Shown here piece after piece: positions 1 to 5,376 of a DNA stretch of 5,376 nt (its first letter is position 1; each line of letters opens with the position of its first letter). The DNA is taken from assembly GCA_910588625.1 (NCBI GenBank), contig CAJUQN010000138.1, positions 1 to 5,376 on the forward strand, written 5' to 3'. Source of the stretch: an uncultured Oscillospiraceae bacterium (GTDB lineage: Bacteria > Bacillota > Clostridia > Oscillospirales > Oscillospiraceae). A program made the translations under genes and the position numbers. The notes beneath the pieces are model-generated. The model searched no databases. It was not told the DNA's origin and worked only from the letters and a program-made list of their open reading frames with translations.

Positions 1-355
1 CGTCGGCCATGGCGGTGCCGGGGGTGACGATGCGGATCACGTCCCGGTCCACCAGACCCTTGGCGGTGGCCGGGTCCTCCATCTGCTCGCAGATGGCCAC
101 TTTGTACCCCCGCTTTATGAGCCGGGCGATGTAGCTCTGGGCCGAGTGGTAGGGCACACCGCACATGGGGGTGCGCTCCTCCTCCGGTTTGCCCCGGTCC
201 CGGGTGGTGAGGGTCAGGCCCAGCTCCTCCGCACCCAGCTTGGCGTCGTCATGGAACATCTCGTAAAAGTCGCCCAGCCGGAAGAACAGCAGACAGTCCG
301 GGTGGTTCTCCTTCACCTTCCAATACTGCTTCATCATGGGGGTCATCTCTGCCAT
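1..355 (-). CDS. mutS: DNA mismatch repair protein MutS, N-terminal part (gene cut by left window edge)
   Basis: MutS recognises mismatches and small loops in newly replicated DNA and recruits MutL. Only the first 118 residues of a protein usually about 850-900 long are here, covering the mismatch-binding domain I. The translation opens MAEMTPMMKQYWKVKENHPD, and TPMM-Q-Y is typical of MutS. The mismatch-reading Phe-X-Glu motif is present as GDFYEMF (F30, E32). It is followed by the family blocks TPMCGVPYH (62-70), VAICEQMEDP (86-95) and RIVTPGT (108-114). The ATG at 353-355 is chosen because conserved sequence begins at once and a purine-rich AGAGAG (365-370) lies 9 nt upstream. It is the last gene seen in the minus-strand run, 58 bp after mreC with a hairpin in the gap. 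The ATPase and clamp domains lie outside the window, so intactness cannot be judged. Identification is near certain, and MutS1 rather than MutS2 is indicated by the N-terminal mismatch-binding domain. Confidence 0.97.
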   Translation of the reverse strand, partial: MAEMTPMMKQYWKVKENHPDCLLFFRLGDFYEMFHDDAKLGAEELGLTLTTRDRGKPEEERTPMCGVPYHSAQSYIARLIKRGYKVAICEQMEDPATAKGLVDRDVIRIVTPGTAMAD

Positions 356-384
356 ATCCACACGCTCTCTTTCTCTAACTCAAG

Positions 385-408
385 CAAGGCGGGGAATCCC
401 CCGCCTTG
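385..408 (-). other. Perfect 10-bp GC-rich hairpin between mreC and mutS
   Basis: CAAGGCGGGG (385-394) and CCCCGCCTTG (399-408) are exact inverted repeats around a 4-nt loop (395-398). The hairpin starts 5 bp beyond the mreC stop codon in the direction of transcription and ends about 30 nt before the mutS start. Read on the minus strand, the stem is followed by CTTGAGTTAGAG with no U-run, so it is not a canonical intrinsic terminator. A partial terminator, an mRNA-stabilising 3' end for mreC, or an RNA processing site are all possible. The function is inference only; the structure itself is plain in the sequence. Confidence 0.7.
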
Positions 409-413
409 TGTGT

Positions 414-1244
414 TTACTCGCCGTAATCCACGATGACGTACACATACTGCGTCCCGTTGACGTCCGCCGCAGGCTCCACCTGGGCGTAACGGCTGATGCC
501 GTCCTCCTCCACGTAGAGGGTGCGCACGGACCCCACCACCAGCCCCGGCGGGTAGACGCCTCCCAGACCGGAGGTGGTCACCTGGTCGCCGGTCACCAGC
601 TTGGTGTCCTCCGACACAAAGGCCAGCCGGAGCAGTCCCTCCAGCATGAGGGTGAAGTCCCCCTCCAGAATGGCGTCTTCGTCGGTTCGGGCGATGCGCC
701 CCCCCAGCTCCAGGTCCGGGTCCAGGATGGTGGTCACTTTGGAGGAGTTGGGGCTGGCCTCCGTGACCACGCCAATGAGATGACCATATTGGTCAATGAC
801 GCAGTCGTTGACCTCCACCCCCCCCAGCGTCCCCCGGTCGATGGTCAGGTCGGAGCTCCAGTTGGAAGAGGTGCGCCGCACCACCGCCGCGTCCCGGTAC
901 TGGAGCTCGGGGCGGGCCTCGGCCAGGCCCAGCAGGTCCTTCATGCGCTCGTTCTCCCGGGCCGCGTCCTGGCCGGCGATGGCGTCCCGCTCCAGCTCGG
1001 CCACCCGCTGGCGCAGGGCCTCGTTCTCCGCCTGAAGCTCCTCATAGCGGAAGGCCCGGTCATATTGGCCCTCCGCCCAGTTGGTGATGGCGCTGGACGC
1101 CGCCCGGAAGGGGGTGGCCAGCACCTCTAAAACGCTGGTAAGGGGGTCGTAGCCCAAAATATGCGCGCCCACGGCCAGCACTGCCGCCAGCAGCACTGCA
1201 GCCACCACCAGCAGCCCGCCGTTGTTTCGGAAAAATCGACTCAT
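414..1244 (-). CDS. mreC: Rod shape-determining protein MreC
   Basis: MreC is a membrane-anchored scaffold of the elongasome. It links cytoplasmic MreB filaments and MreD to the peptidoglycan synthases outside the membrane. The 276-residue product has the usual length and order: a short basic N-terminus (MSRFFRNNGG), one transmembrane segment (about 10-31), a coiled coil for dimerisation (about 62-105, Glu/Arg/Leu-rich), then the extracellular beta-barrel domains. The family signature TSGLGGVYPPGLVVG is at 224-238. The ATG at 1244 has AGGAGAG (1250-1256) 5 nt upstream. It lies 32 bp behind maf, matching the maf-mre association seen in Bacillus, but neither mreB nor mreD is adjacent here: maf precedes and mutS follows. 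Family assignment is secure. Whether this is the only mreC of the genome cannot be told. Confidence 0.95.
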   Translation of the reverse strand: MSRFFRNNGGLLVVAAVLLAAVLAVGAHILGYDPLTSVLEVLATPFRAASSAITNWAEGQYDRAFRYEELQAENEALRQRVAELERDAIAGQDAARENERMKDLLGLAEARPELQYRDAAVVRRTSSNWSSDLTIDRGTLGGVEVNDCVIDQYGHLIGVVTEASPNSSKVTTILDPDLELGGRIARTDEDAILEGDFTLMLEGLLRLAFVSEDTKLVTGDQVTTSGLGGVYPPGLVVGSVRTLYVEEDGISRYAQVEPAADVNGTQYVYVIVDYGE

Positions 1245-1276
1245 TGATGCTCTCCTATCGGTTTACTGTCGCTGCT

Positions 1277-1852
1277 TTACAGTCGCAGCAGGTCCACACC
1301 GAACCGCTTGAGGATGCCGCCCAGCCGGAACACCGGCAGGCCCACCACATTGCAGTAGTCCCCCCGGATGCCGGACACCAGCAGAGCCCCCAGGCCCTGG
1401 ATGCCGTAGGCCCCGGCCTTGTCCATGGGCTCCCCGGTGGCAATGTAGCCCCGAATTTCATCAGGCTCCAGCGCGCGGAATACCACGGCGGTCTCCTCAT
1501 GCTCCGTGACCGCCCGGCCCCTTTGCAGGACCGTCACACCAGTGTAGACATGGTGCTCCCGGCCTGACAGGGAGGACAGCATGGCGAAGGCGTCCGCCCC
1601 ATCGCGGGGCTTGCCCAAAACCTTTCCATCCAGCGCCACCACTGTGTCGGCGGCGATAATGAGACCGTCCGCCCCCAAGGCCTGCACCGCCCTGGCCTTG
1701 CGCAGAGATAGCTGCTCCACGATCTCAGCGGGAGAAAGACCGTCCTCCACGGACTCGTCCACGTCGGGCGCGATGATTTTAAACTCCTTGATACCCATCT
1801 GCCCCAGCAGCTCGCGGCGGCGGGGGGAGTTGGACGCTAGTATGATATCCAT
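1277..1852 (-). CDS. maf: Maf family nucleoside triphosphate pyrophosphatase (probable dTTP/UTP type)
   Basis: Maf proteins hydrolyse canonical and modified nucleoside triphosphates to the monophosphate and pyrophosphate. They are cytoplasmic and have been linked to septum inhibition and housecleaning of the nucleotide pool. The 191-residue product is full length. Visible family blocks are the N-terminal phosphate-binding SNSPRRRELL (7-16), IIAADTVV with the presumed catalytic Asp69, the GKPRD loop (80-84), DKAGAYGIQG (144-153) and GDYCNVVGLP (164-173). The YhdE/dTTPase subgroup is suggested by the DKAGAYGIQG and GDY-NVVGLP blocks but is not proven by reading alone. The ATG at 1850-1852 starts the conserved MDIILASNSPRR; GGAGAG at 1862-1867 is a 9-nt-spaced ribosome binding site. 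It sits between the U32 gene (44 bp) and mreC (32 bp), which fits co-transcription with cell-wall growth genes. Confidence 0.95.
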   Translation of the reverse strand: MDIILASNSPRRRELLGQMGIKEFKIIAPDVDESVEDGLSPAEIVEQLSLRKARAVQALGADGLIIAADTVVALDGKVLGKPRDGADAFAMLSSLSGREHHVYTGVTVLQRGRAVTEHEETAVVFRALEPDEIRGYIATGEPMDKAGAYGIQGLGALLVSGIRGDYCNVVGLPVFRLGGILKRFGVDLLRL

Positions 1853-1896
1853 AACCTATGGCTCTCCAAAACAGATTGTTATTTTTTCATATAATT

Positions 1897-3981
1897 TTAC
1901 TGAACGTCCCGGTAATACAGGCCGCGGGTGTAGTTGTTGGGGACATAGTTCCCCTTCCCCCGGTAAGCATCCAGCACCTGGGCGCACTCTACCCCGTTCT
2001 CCGTGGTGAACAGCAGGCGGATGGCCCGCAGACCCGCCCGTTTCCAGTCGGCGGCCTTGTCCGCTAAAAACACCTTGTTGGCGTTCAAAATCTCGTTGCG
2101 GCACCCGTAGGCCCGCTCCACGGGGAAGCGCACCCCTTTCCGGTCGGTGAGCAGGTTCACGTTGGAGCACACGCACTTCCCCGACTGGTTTTTGATGGCA
2201 CAGTTCTCCGTAATCATGAGGGGCAGCCGCCCATAGGCGATGATCTCCAAATCCACCGCCTTGGAAACGTCCCGAATCTGCGCCAGCTTCAGCTCAAAGG
2301 AGGCGGTCAGCGAATGGAAGCCTAGGCGCTTGTACTCCTTCACCCCCTGGCTGTTGAACACCTGAAGGCCGAAATCCCCGCGGAGCGTAAAGCCCGTCTC
2401 CTTGCACAGCGGCACCAGGCCCAAATTTCCTACGTAAACGTCGGTAACCCCTGCGCCTTTACAGCCCTCAAGCTGCTCCCGCAGGCCAGGCAGCTCCCGG
2501 TCGAAGCAGATACGGGGCAGCACCGCCGCCACGGGGACCCCACGCTTGATGGCAGCGGTTACCTCATCCGGATGGGCGGCGATTTCCTCCACCGGGAGGG
2601 TGATGAGGTCAGGGCGGGCCTTTACCAGCTCAAAGGTCATCTGCGCCACCCGGCGCAGAGAGAGGTAGATGTCCGGTTCCCCCCGGTAGTTCTCGTACCG
2701 GGCGCCCACTTTATACTCGCCGTGGCGGCGCTGGGGCACGGCGGTCCGTTTACCGGACAGACCGTCCAGCACCTGGCGCCGCAAGCCGTTCAGCGCGGAC
2801 AAGGGCACCGCCAGCCCCTCCTCCACCAGGGAGCGGACCTCCCTGACCTCGTAGGGCGTGCCGCCGGTTTTAGAGAGCTGCGCGTCCACCTCTGCCTGGG
2901 TGGTGACCCGGCGGCGGGCCACCTCGGGGATGTTCCCCGCGGCGGTGACCACCCGGCCCTCTTTGTCTTCCACCCCCACCTGGACGGGCTCCCCCGCCCG
3001 GACCATGGCGTAAAACTTTACCGGTACACCGGGGCCCTCGCCCTTCTCATAGGCCGCCTTTGCTTTGGAGAACAGCTCCCGCGGATTCTTGGCCTCCTCC
3101 CGGACGCCGAACATATCCGGGCCCTTTTTCTCCATAAAATAGCCGTCGGTGAAGCCCTGGCGGGAAAAAGCCTGCTCCAAGCGGGACAGCTCCTCCGCGG
3201 TGGGCTCCCGGTCCTCCCGAAGGGCGTCGGCGTACACTTTTGTCACAATATAAACGTATTCCGCCCGTTTCATGCGGCCCTCGATCTTGGCACAGGCCAC
3301 GCCCATCTCCTGGAGCTCCTTCAAATGGCCCGCCAGAGACATATCCTTCAAGGATAGCGGATGTCCGGTGGCCAGCTCCTCCCCCCAACCATAGGGCAGA
3401 CGGCAGGGCTGGGCGCACATCCCCCGATTGCCGCTGCGGCCCCCGATGACGGAGGACATAAAGCACTGTCCGGAGTAACACATACACAGCGCCCCGTGGA
3501 CAAACACCTCGATCTCAATGGGGGAGCGCTCGCAGATGTAGGCAATATCCCGGCGGGACAGCTCCCGGGCCAGTACGGCGCGGGTCATACCAAAGTCAGC
3601 GGCCTGCTTCACCCCGTCCAAGTTGTGGAGGGCCATTTGCGTGGAAGCGTGGAGAGGCAGGTCTGGCGCGGCCTGACGCAGGGCCCGCACCAAACCCATG
3701 TCCTGAATGAGGGCCGCGTCCGCCCCCAGCTTGGAGGCCTGGACTGCGCAGTCCACAGCCTCGGCCATCTCCCGGTCTGAGCACAGCGTGTTCAGGGTCA
3801 GGTACACCTTCACCCCCCGCAGATGGCAGTAGGATACCGCCGAGGCGAGCTCGTCCCGGGAAAAATTCCGGGCGCCCCGGCGGGCATTGAATTGTCCAAA
3901 ACCGAGGTAGACCGCGTCCGCCCCGGCGCACACCGCCGCGCGCAGCGCCTCCGGGCTGCCGGCGGGGGATAGTATTTCCAT
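1897..3981 (-). CDS. Double-length U32 family protein with DUF3656-like middle (probable RNA hydroxylase of the RlhA/TrhP class)
   Basis: U32 proteins were first called collagenase-like peptidases. Characterised members, such as E. coli RlhA and TrhP and Bacillus YrrN/YrrO, act in 23S rRNA or tRNA hydroxylation, and UbiU/UbiV are iron-sulfur proteins. The 694-residue product starts with the TIM-barrel-type MEILSPAGSPEALRAAV. It carries the U32 signature at 158-176 (E158, F160, G163, C166, G171, C173). Cys166, 173, 189 and 230 have spacing close to the four [4Fe-4S] ligands of UbiU. A DUF3656-like stretch follows (about 315-410, ending in PLSALNGLRRQVLDGL), then a second U32-like half (about 435-694) with its own cysteines 594, 603, 605 and 627. 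The layout resembles RlhA (about 650 residues). GGAGG at 3987-3991 lies 5 nt before the ATG, in the 18-bp gap after zapA. The substrate cannot be read from sequence: rRNA, tRNA or, less likely, protein. Confidence 0.9.
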   Translation of the reverse strand: MEILSPAGSPEALRAAVCAGADAVYLGFGQFNARRGARNFSRDELASAVSYCHLRGVKVYLTLNTLCSDREMAEAVDCAVQASKLGADAALIQDMGLVRALRQAAPDLPLHASTQMALHNLDGVKQAADFGMTRAVLARELSRRDIAYICERSPIEIEVFVHGALCMCYSGQCFMSSVIGGRSGNRGMCAQPCRLPYGWGEELATGHPLSLKDMSLAGHLKELQEMGVACAKIEGRMKRAEYVYIVTKVYADALREDREPTAEELSRLEQAFSRQGFTDGYFMEKKGPDMFGVREEAKNPRELFSKAKAAYEKGEGPGVPVKFYAMVRAGEPVQVGVEDKEGRVVTAAGNIPEVARRRVTTQAEVDAQLSKTGGTPYEVREVRSLVEEGLAVPLSALNGLRRQVLDGLSGKRTAVPQRRHGEYKVGARYENYRGEPDIYLSLRRVAQMTFELVKARPDLITLPVEEIAAHPDEVTAAIKRGVPVAAVLPRICFDRELPGLREQLEGCKGAGVTDVYVGNLGLVPLCKETGFTLRGDFGLQVFNSQGVKEYKRLGFHSLTASFELKLAQIRDVSKAVDLEIIAYGRLPLMITENCAIKNQSGKCVCSNVNLLTDRKGVRFPVERAYGCRNEILNANKVFLADKAADWKRAGLRAIRLLFTTENGVECAQVLDAYRGKGNYVPNNYTRGLYYRDVQ

Positions 3982-3999
3982 AAGGTCCTCCGAGTGTTT

Positions 4000-4314
4000 T
4001 TATCTCTTCTGCTGCAATTTGAAGATCTCCCGCTTGGACTCGCTCAGTTCTGTCTTCAGCTTGGCGTTCTCCTCCGTCAGATCCTTAAGCTGACGGCGCA
4101 GGTCCACCGACGACTCCTGCTCTTTGAACCGCTCGTCGGCAATGTTGATGGCGGTCAGAACAGCGGCGTCCATCTGGGACACGCTCCCCGCCCGGATTGT
4201 CTCCTTCAGCTTCTCATTGACATAGGCGGCCACCCGGTGGACGTAGTTCTCGTCCTCCACGGCCAGCAGCGTATATTTCAATCCACCCACGGTCACAGTG
4301 ACGCGGTTTTGCAT
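4000..4314 (-). CDS. zapA: Cell division protein ZapA
   Basis: ZapA binds FtsZ and bundles its protofilaments, helping the Z-ring to assemble at midcell. The 104-residue product has the usual small size and two-part build. An N-terminal globular FtsZ-binding head (NRVTVTVGGLKYTLLAVEDE, 3-22, then YVHRVAAYVNEKLKE) is followed by the characteristic MDAAVLTAINIADE helix (48-61). A long charged coiled coil runs from about 62 to the basic C-terminus and would drive dimerisation. The ATG at 4312-4314 follows AGGAGGGG (4321-4328) by 6 nt. It is the first gene of the minus-strand run, directly behind an extended -10 promoter, and precedes the U32 gene by 18 bp. Strong family match with no oddities. 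Confidence 0.95.
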   Translation of the reverse strand: MQNRVTVTVGGLKYTLLAVEDENYVHRVAAYVNEKLKETIRAGSVSQMDAAVLTAINIADERFKEQESSVDLRRQLKDLTEENAKLKTELSESKREIFKLQQKR

Positions 4315-4347
4315 GGTGGTCCCCTCCTGCGTAAAATTTCAAAGTAT

Positions 4348-4376
4348 ATTATATCACATCCGCGGAAAAAAGGAAA
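4348..4376 (-). promoter_or_regulatory. Extended -10 promoter for the zapA-U32-maf-mreC-mutS run
   Basis: On the minus strand a perfect TATAAT (4348-4353) is preceded by TGA, giving the extended -10 form TGnTATAAT. The -35 position at 17-bp spacing (4371-4376) reads TTTCCT and is poor, which is common where an extended -10 compensates. Initiation would fall near 4340, leaving a roughly 25-nt leader that holds the zapA ribosome binding site. This is the only convincing promoter found for the minus-strand genes. Confidence 0.7.
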
Positions 4377-4420
4377 TGAAAAAAGTTTAAAATCCGGACA
4401 CTTTTTCGTCGGCCCGCTCC

Positions 4421-4449
4421 TTGACAGAACGGCGAAAAAATGATACAGT
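4421..4449 (+). promoter_or_regulatory. Sigma-A-type promoter of the glyS T-box leader
   Basis: A perfect -35 TTGACA (4421-4426) is followed after 17 bp by TACAGT (4444-4449), which matches TATAAT at four of six positions and has an upstream TG (TGATACAGT, extended -10). Transcription would start near 4456, immediately before the T-box Stem I. It is divergent from the zapA promoter; the two -10 elements are about 90 bp apart. Confidence 0.75.
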
Positions 4450-4624
4450 GTGTCAGCAAGCAATGACGGAGAACAGTACCCCGCGCACGGGGCATCAGAG
4501 AGGGGACGGACGGTGCAAGTCCCCCGAAGGCGCGGCGGGAAGGCCCTCCCGAGTCCGGGCAGGAAATGGCCCGGCGGCCCCCGCCGTTATCGGGTCAAGA
4601 GTGCGCACCAGCCAGGTGCGAATT

Positions 4625-4659
4625 CAGGTGGAACCGCGGACTGCCAGCAGTTCGCCCTG
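4625..4659 (+). promoter_or_regulatory. T-box antiterminator
   Basis: Helix A1 is CAGG (4625-4628) with CCUG (4656-4659). The 7-nt bulge UGGAACC (4629-4635) is the canonical tRNA acceptor-end binding site. Helix A2 is GCGGACUG (4636-4643) with CAGUUCGC (4648-4655), one G-U pair, closed by loop CCAG. Its 3' strand (4653-4659) is also the 5' strand of the terminator, so the two folds exclude each other, as the mechanism requires. Confidence 0.9.
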
Positions 4660-4687
4660 AGCCGGCAGTTGGCTCAGGGCGTTTTTT
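4653..4687 (+). terminator. Intrinsic terminator of the T-box leader
   Basis: CGCCCTGAGCC (4653-4663) and GGCTCAGGGCG (4671-4681) form a perfect 11-bp stem with a 7-nt loop, followed at once by six T (4682-4687). It should stop transcription about 40 nt before glyS when charged tRNA-Gly prevents the antiterminator from forming. Confidence 0.93.
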
Positions 4688-4712
4688 CGTTTTGAGCCGG
4701 AAATTATCGAAC

Positions 4713-4718
4713 AAGGAG
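4713..4718 (+). promoter_or_regulatory. Ribosome binding site that decides the glyS start
   Basis: AAGGAG lies 9 nt before the TTG at 4728-4730. The next in-frame ATG (4749-4751) is 30 nt away from it, too far for direct use, so the TTG is the more likely start. Confidence 0.75.
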
Positions 4719-4727
4719 CGAGTTATC

Positions 4728-5376
4728 TTGAAAAGCAGCGAGAAAAGCATGGAAAAAATCGTAGCGTTGTGTAAGGGCCGGGGCTTTATCTTCGCCGGGT
4801 CCGAGATCTATGGCGGCCTTGCCAACACCTGGGACTACGGCCCTCTGGGCGTAGAGCTGAAAAACAATGTCAAAAAGGCCTGGTGGAAGAAGTTCGTCCA
4901 GGAGAACCCTTACAATGTGGGACTGGACGCCGCCATCCTTATGAATCCCCAGGTGTGGGTGGCCTCCGGCCATGTGGGCGGCTTCTCCGACCCGTTGATG
5001 GACTGCAAGGACTGCCACGAGCGCTTCCGCGCGGACAAGGTCATCGAGGACTGGTGCGCCGAGAACAACTTCGAGCTGGGCTGCAGCGTGGATGCCATGA
5101 GTCAGGCCGAGATGAAGGCGTTTATCGGCGAGCATCAGATTACCTGCCCTACCTGCGGCAAATTCAACTGGACCGACATCCGGCAGTTTAACCTGATGTT
5201 CAAGACCTTCCAGGGCGTCACCGAGGACGCCAAAAACACGGTCTATCTGCGCCCCGAGACGGCGCAGGGCATCTTTACCAACTTCGTCAACGTCCAGCGC
5301 TCTACGAGGCGCAAGCTGCCTTTCGGCGTGTGCCAGATCGGCAAGAGCTTCCGCAACGAGATCACCCCGGGCAACT
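4728..5376 (+). CDS. glyS: Glycyl-tRNA synthetase, single-chain class II type, N-terminal part (gene cut by right window edge)
   Basis: This enzyme joins glycine to tRNA-Gly with ATP in the cytoplasm. Counting from the TTG, 216 codons are present and stay open to the edge; the alpha2-type enzyme is usually about 460 residues. Visible marks of the single-chain (not alpha/beta) form are GRGFIFAGSEIYGG (17-30), NTWDYGPLG (33-41), VWVASGHVGGFSDP (76-89), a zinc-ribbon-like pair CKDC (93-96) and CPTC (140-143), FNLMFKTFQG (154-163), the glycine-site block LRPETAQGIF (174-183), and class II motif 2 beginning FRNEITPGN (208-216). The TTG at 4728 is chosen over the ATG at 4749 because AAGGAG is 9 nt upstream; conserved sequence begins only at about residue 10, so both starts keep the enzyme intact. 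The T-box upstream carries a glycine specifier candidate, agreeing with the product. Confidence 0.95.
   Translation, partial: MKSSEKSMEKIVALCKGRGFIFAGSEIYGGLANTWDYGPLGVELKNNVKKAWWKKFVQENPYNVGLDAAILMNPQVWVASGHVGGFSDPLMDCKDCHERFRADKVIEDWCAENNFELGCSVDAMSQAEMKAFIGEHQITCPTCGKFNWTDIRQFNLMFKTFQGVTEDAKNTVYLRPETAQGIFTNFVNVQRSTRRKLPFGVCQIGKSFRNEITPGN

Larger units (their letters stand above)
4456..4687 (+). promoter_or_regulatory. Glycine-specific T-box riboswitch controlling glyS
   Basis: T-box leaders bind a tRNA by its anticodon and test its 3' end. Uncharged tRNA stabilises an antiterminator and lets the synthetase gene be read. Stem I spans about 4462-4555. AGUA (4475-4478) faces GAA (4539-4541) as the loop-E halves of the specifier loop, with the helix CCGCGC (4481-4486) / GCGCGG (4530-4535) above and GGAG (4468-4471) / CUCC (4546-4549) below. 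Directly after GAA comes GGC (4542-4544), a Gly codon, the proposed specifier for tRNA-Gly(GCC). The apical part has the AGAGAG bulge sequence (4497-4502) and the hairpin GGGGAC/GUCCCC (4502-4507, 4519-4524) with GGUGCAA in the loop. Stem III is CGCACC/GGUGCG (4604-4609, 4615-4620). The T-box bulge UGGA (4629-4632) would pair with UCCA, as expected for a tRNA-Gly with discriminator U. T-box identity is very secure; the specifier base register is probable. Confidence 0.93.

Noticed and set aside
336..1130. 264-codon plus-strand open frame opposite mreC
   Set aside because: It is antisense to a clear MreC with family motifs. Its product is rich in Gly/Val/His/Arg/Pro without domain character, as expected from the complement of GC-rich coding sequence.
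1853..1896. AT-rich gap between the U32 gene and maf with a TATAAT on the plus strand (1890-1895) and TAAAAT on the minus strand
   Set aside because: Neither has an acceptable -35 at proper spacing and the plus-strand one faces no gene. I treat the gap as an ordinary intra-operon spacer.
2572..3357. 261-codon plus-strand open frame opposite the U32 gene
   Set aside because: Same artefact: low-complexity composition, no ribosome binding site, and fully inside a well-supported gene on the other strand.
4379..4407. AAAAAGT ... ACTTTTT as a bidirectional terminator
   Set aside because: The stem is only 7 AT-rich pairs with a loop of about 15 nt, and both flanking genes are transcribed away from it, so there is nothing to terminate.
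4479..4492. Local hairpin CCCCG-CGCA-CGGGG at the T-box 5' part as an independent element
   Set aside because: The first half pairs better with GCGCGG (4530-4535) to form Stem I around the specifier loop. The local hairpin is probably a folding competitor or chance GC pairing.
4421..4695. Short plus-strand open frames through the T-box leader
   Set aside because: The region is explained by promoter, T-box and terminator. The frames lack ribosome binding sites and one runs through the terminator stem.
4704..5135. 143-codon minus-strand open frame opposite glyS
   Set aside because: The plus-strand frame encodes recognisable GlyRS motifs throughout. The antisense frame shows no family feature.

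Overview
The window looks like chromosomal DNA from a GC-rich member of the Clostridia. An Oscillospiraceae-type gut Firmicute (Flavonifractor / Lawsonibacter / Oscillibacter neighbourhood) is my inference. It rests on GC-rich codon use, strong GGAGG-type ribosome binding sites, a T-box in front of a single-chain glycyl-tRNA synthetase, and the pairing of zapA with a double-length U32 protein. No mobile element, CRISPR array, tRNA or rRNA gene is visible.

Layout: two transcription units diverge from a 413-bp intergenic region (4315-4727). On the minus strand, zapA (cell division), a U32-family protein (probable RNA-modifying enzyme), maf (nucleotide pyrophosphatase), mreC (cell-shape scaffold) and the start of mutS (mismatch repair, cut by the left edge) follow head to tail. 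The gaps are 18, 44, 32 and 58 bp, and no convincing terminator separates them. A strong extended -10 promoter lies just upstream of zapA, so the five genes probably form one housekeeping operon. A perfect 10-bp GC-rich hairpin without a U-tract lies between mreC and mutS and may tune mutS expression.

On the plus strand a TTGACA-type promoter drives a leader that can be read as a tRNA-Gly-sensing T-box: loop-E halves AGUA and GAA, a GGC specifier candidate, a Stem III hairpin, a canonical 7-nt antiterminator bulge (UGGAACC), and an overlapping intrinsic terminator with a T6 tract. Behind it is glyS, with a probable TTG start, running off the right edge after 216 codons.

The window is mostly ordinary housekeeping sequence. 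The points worth a second look are the GC-rich T-box with an extra structured linker, the two cysteine clusters in the U32 protein, mreC standing without mreB or mreD, and the mreC-mutS hairpin. I see no evidence for an undescribed defence or mobile system here.
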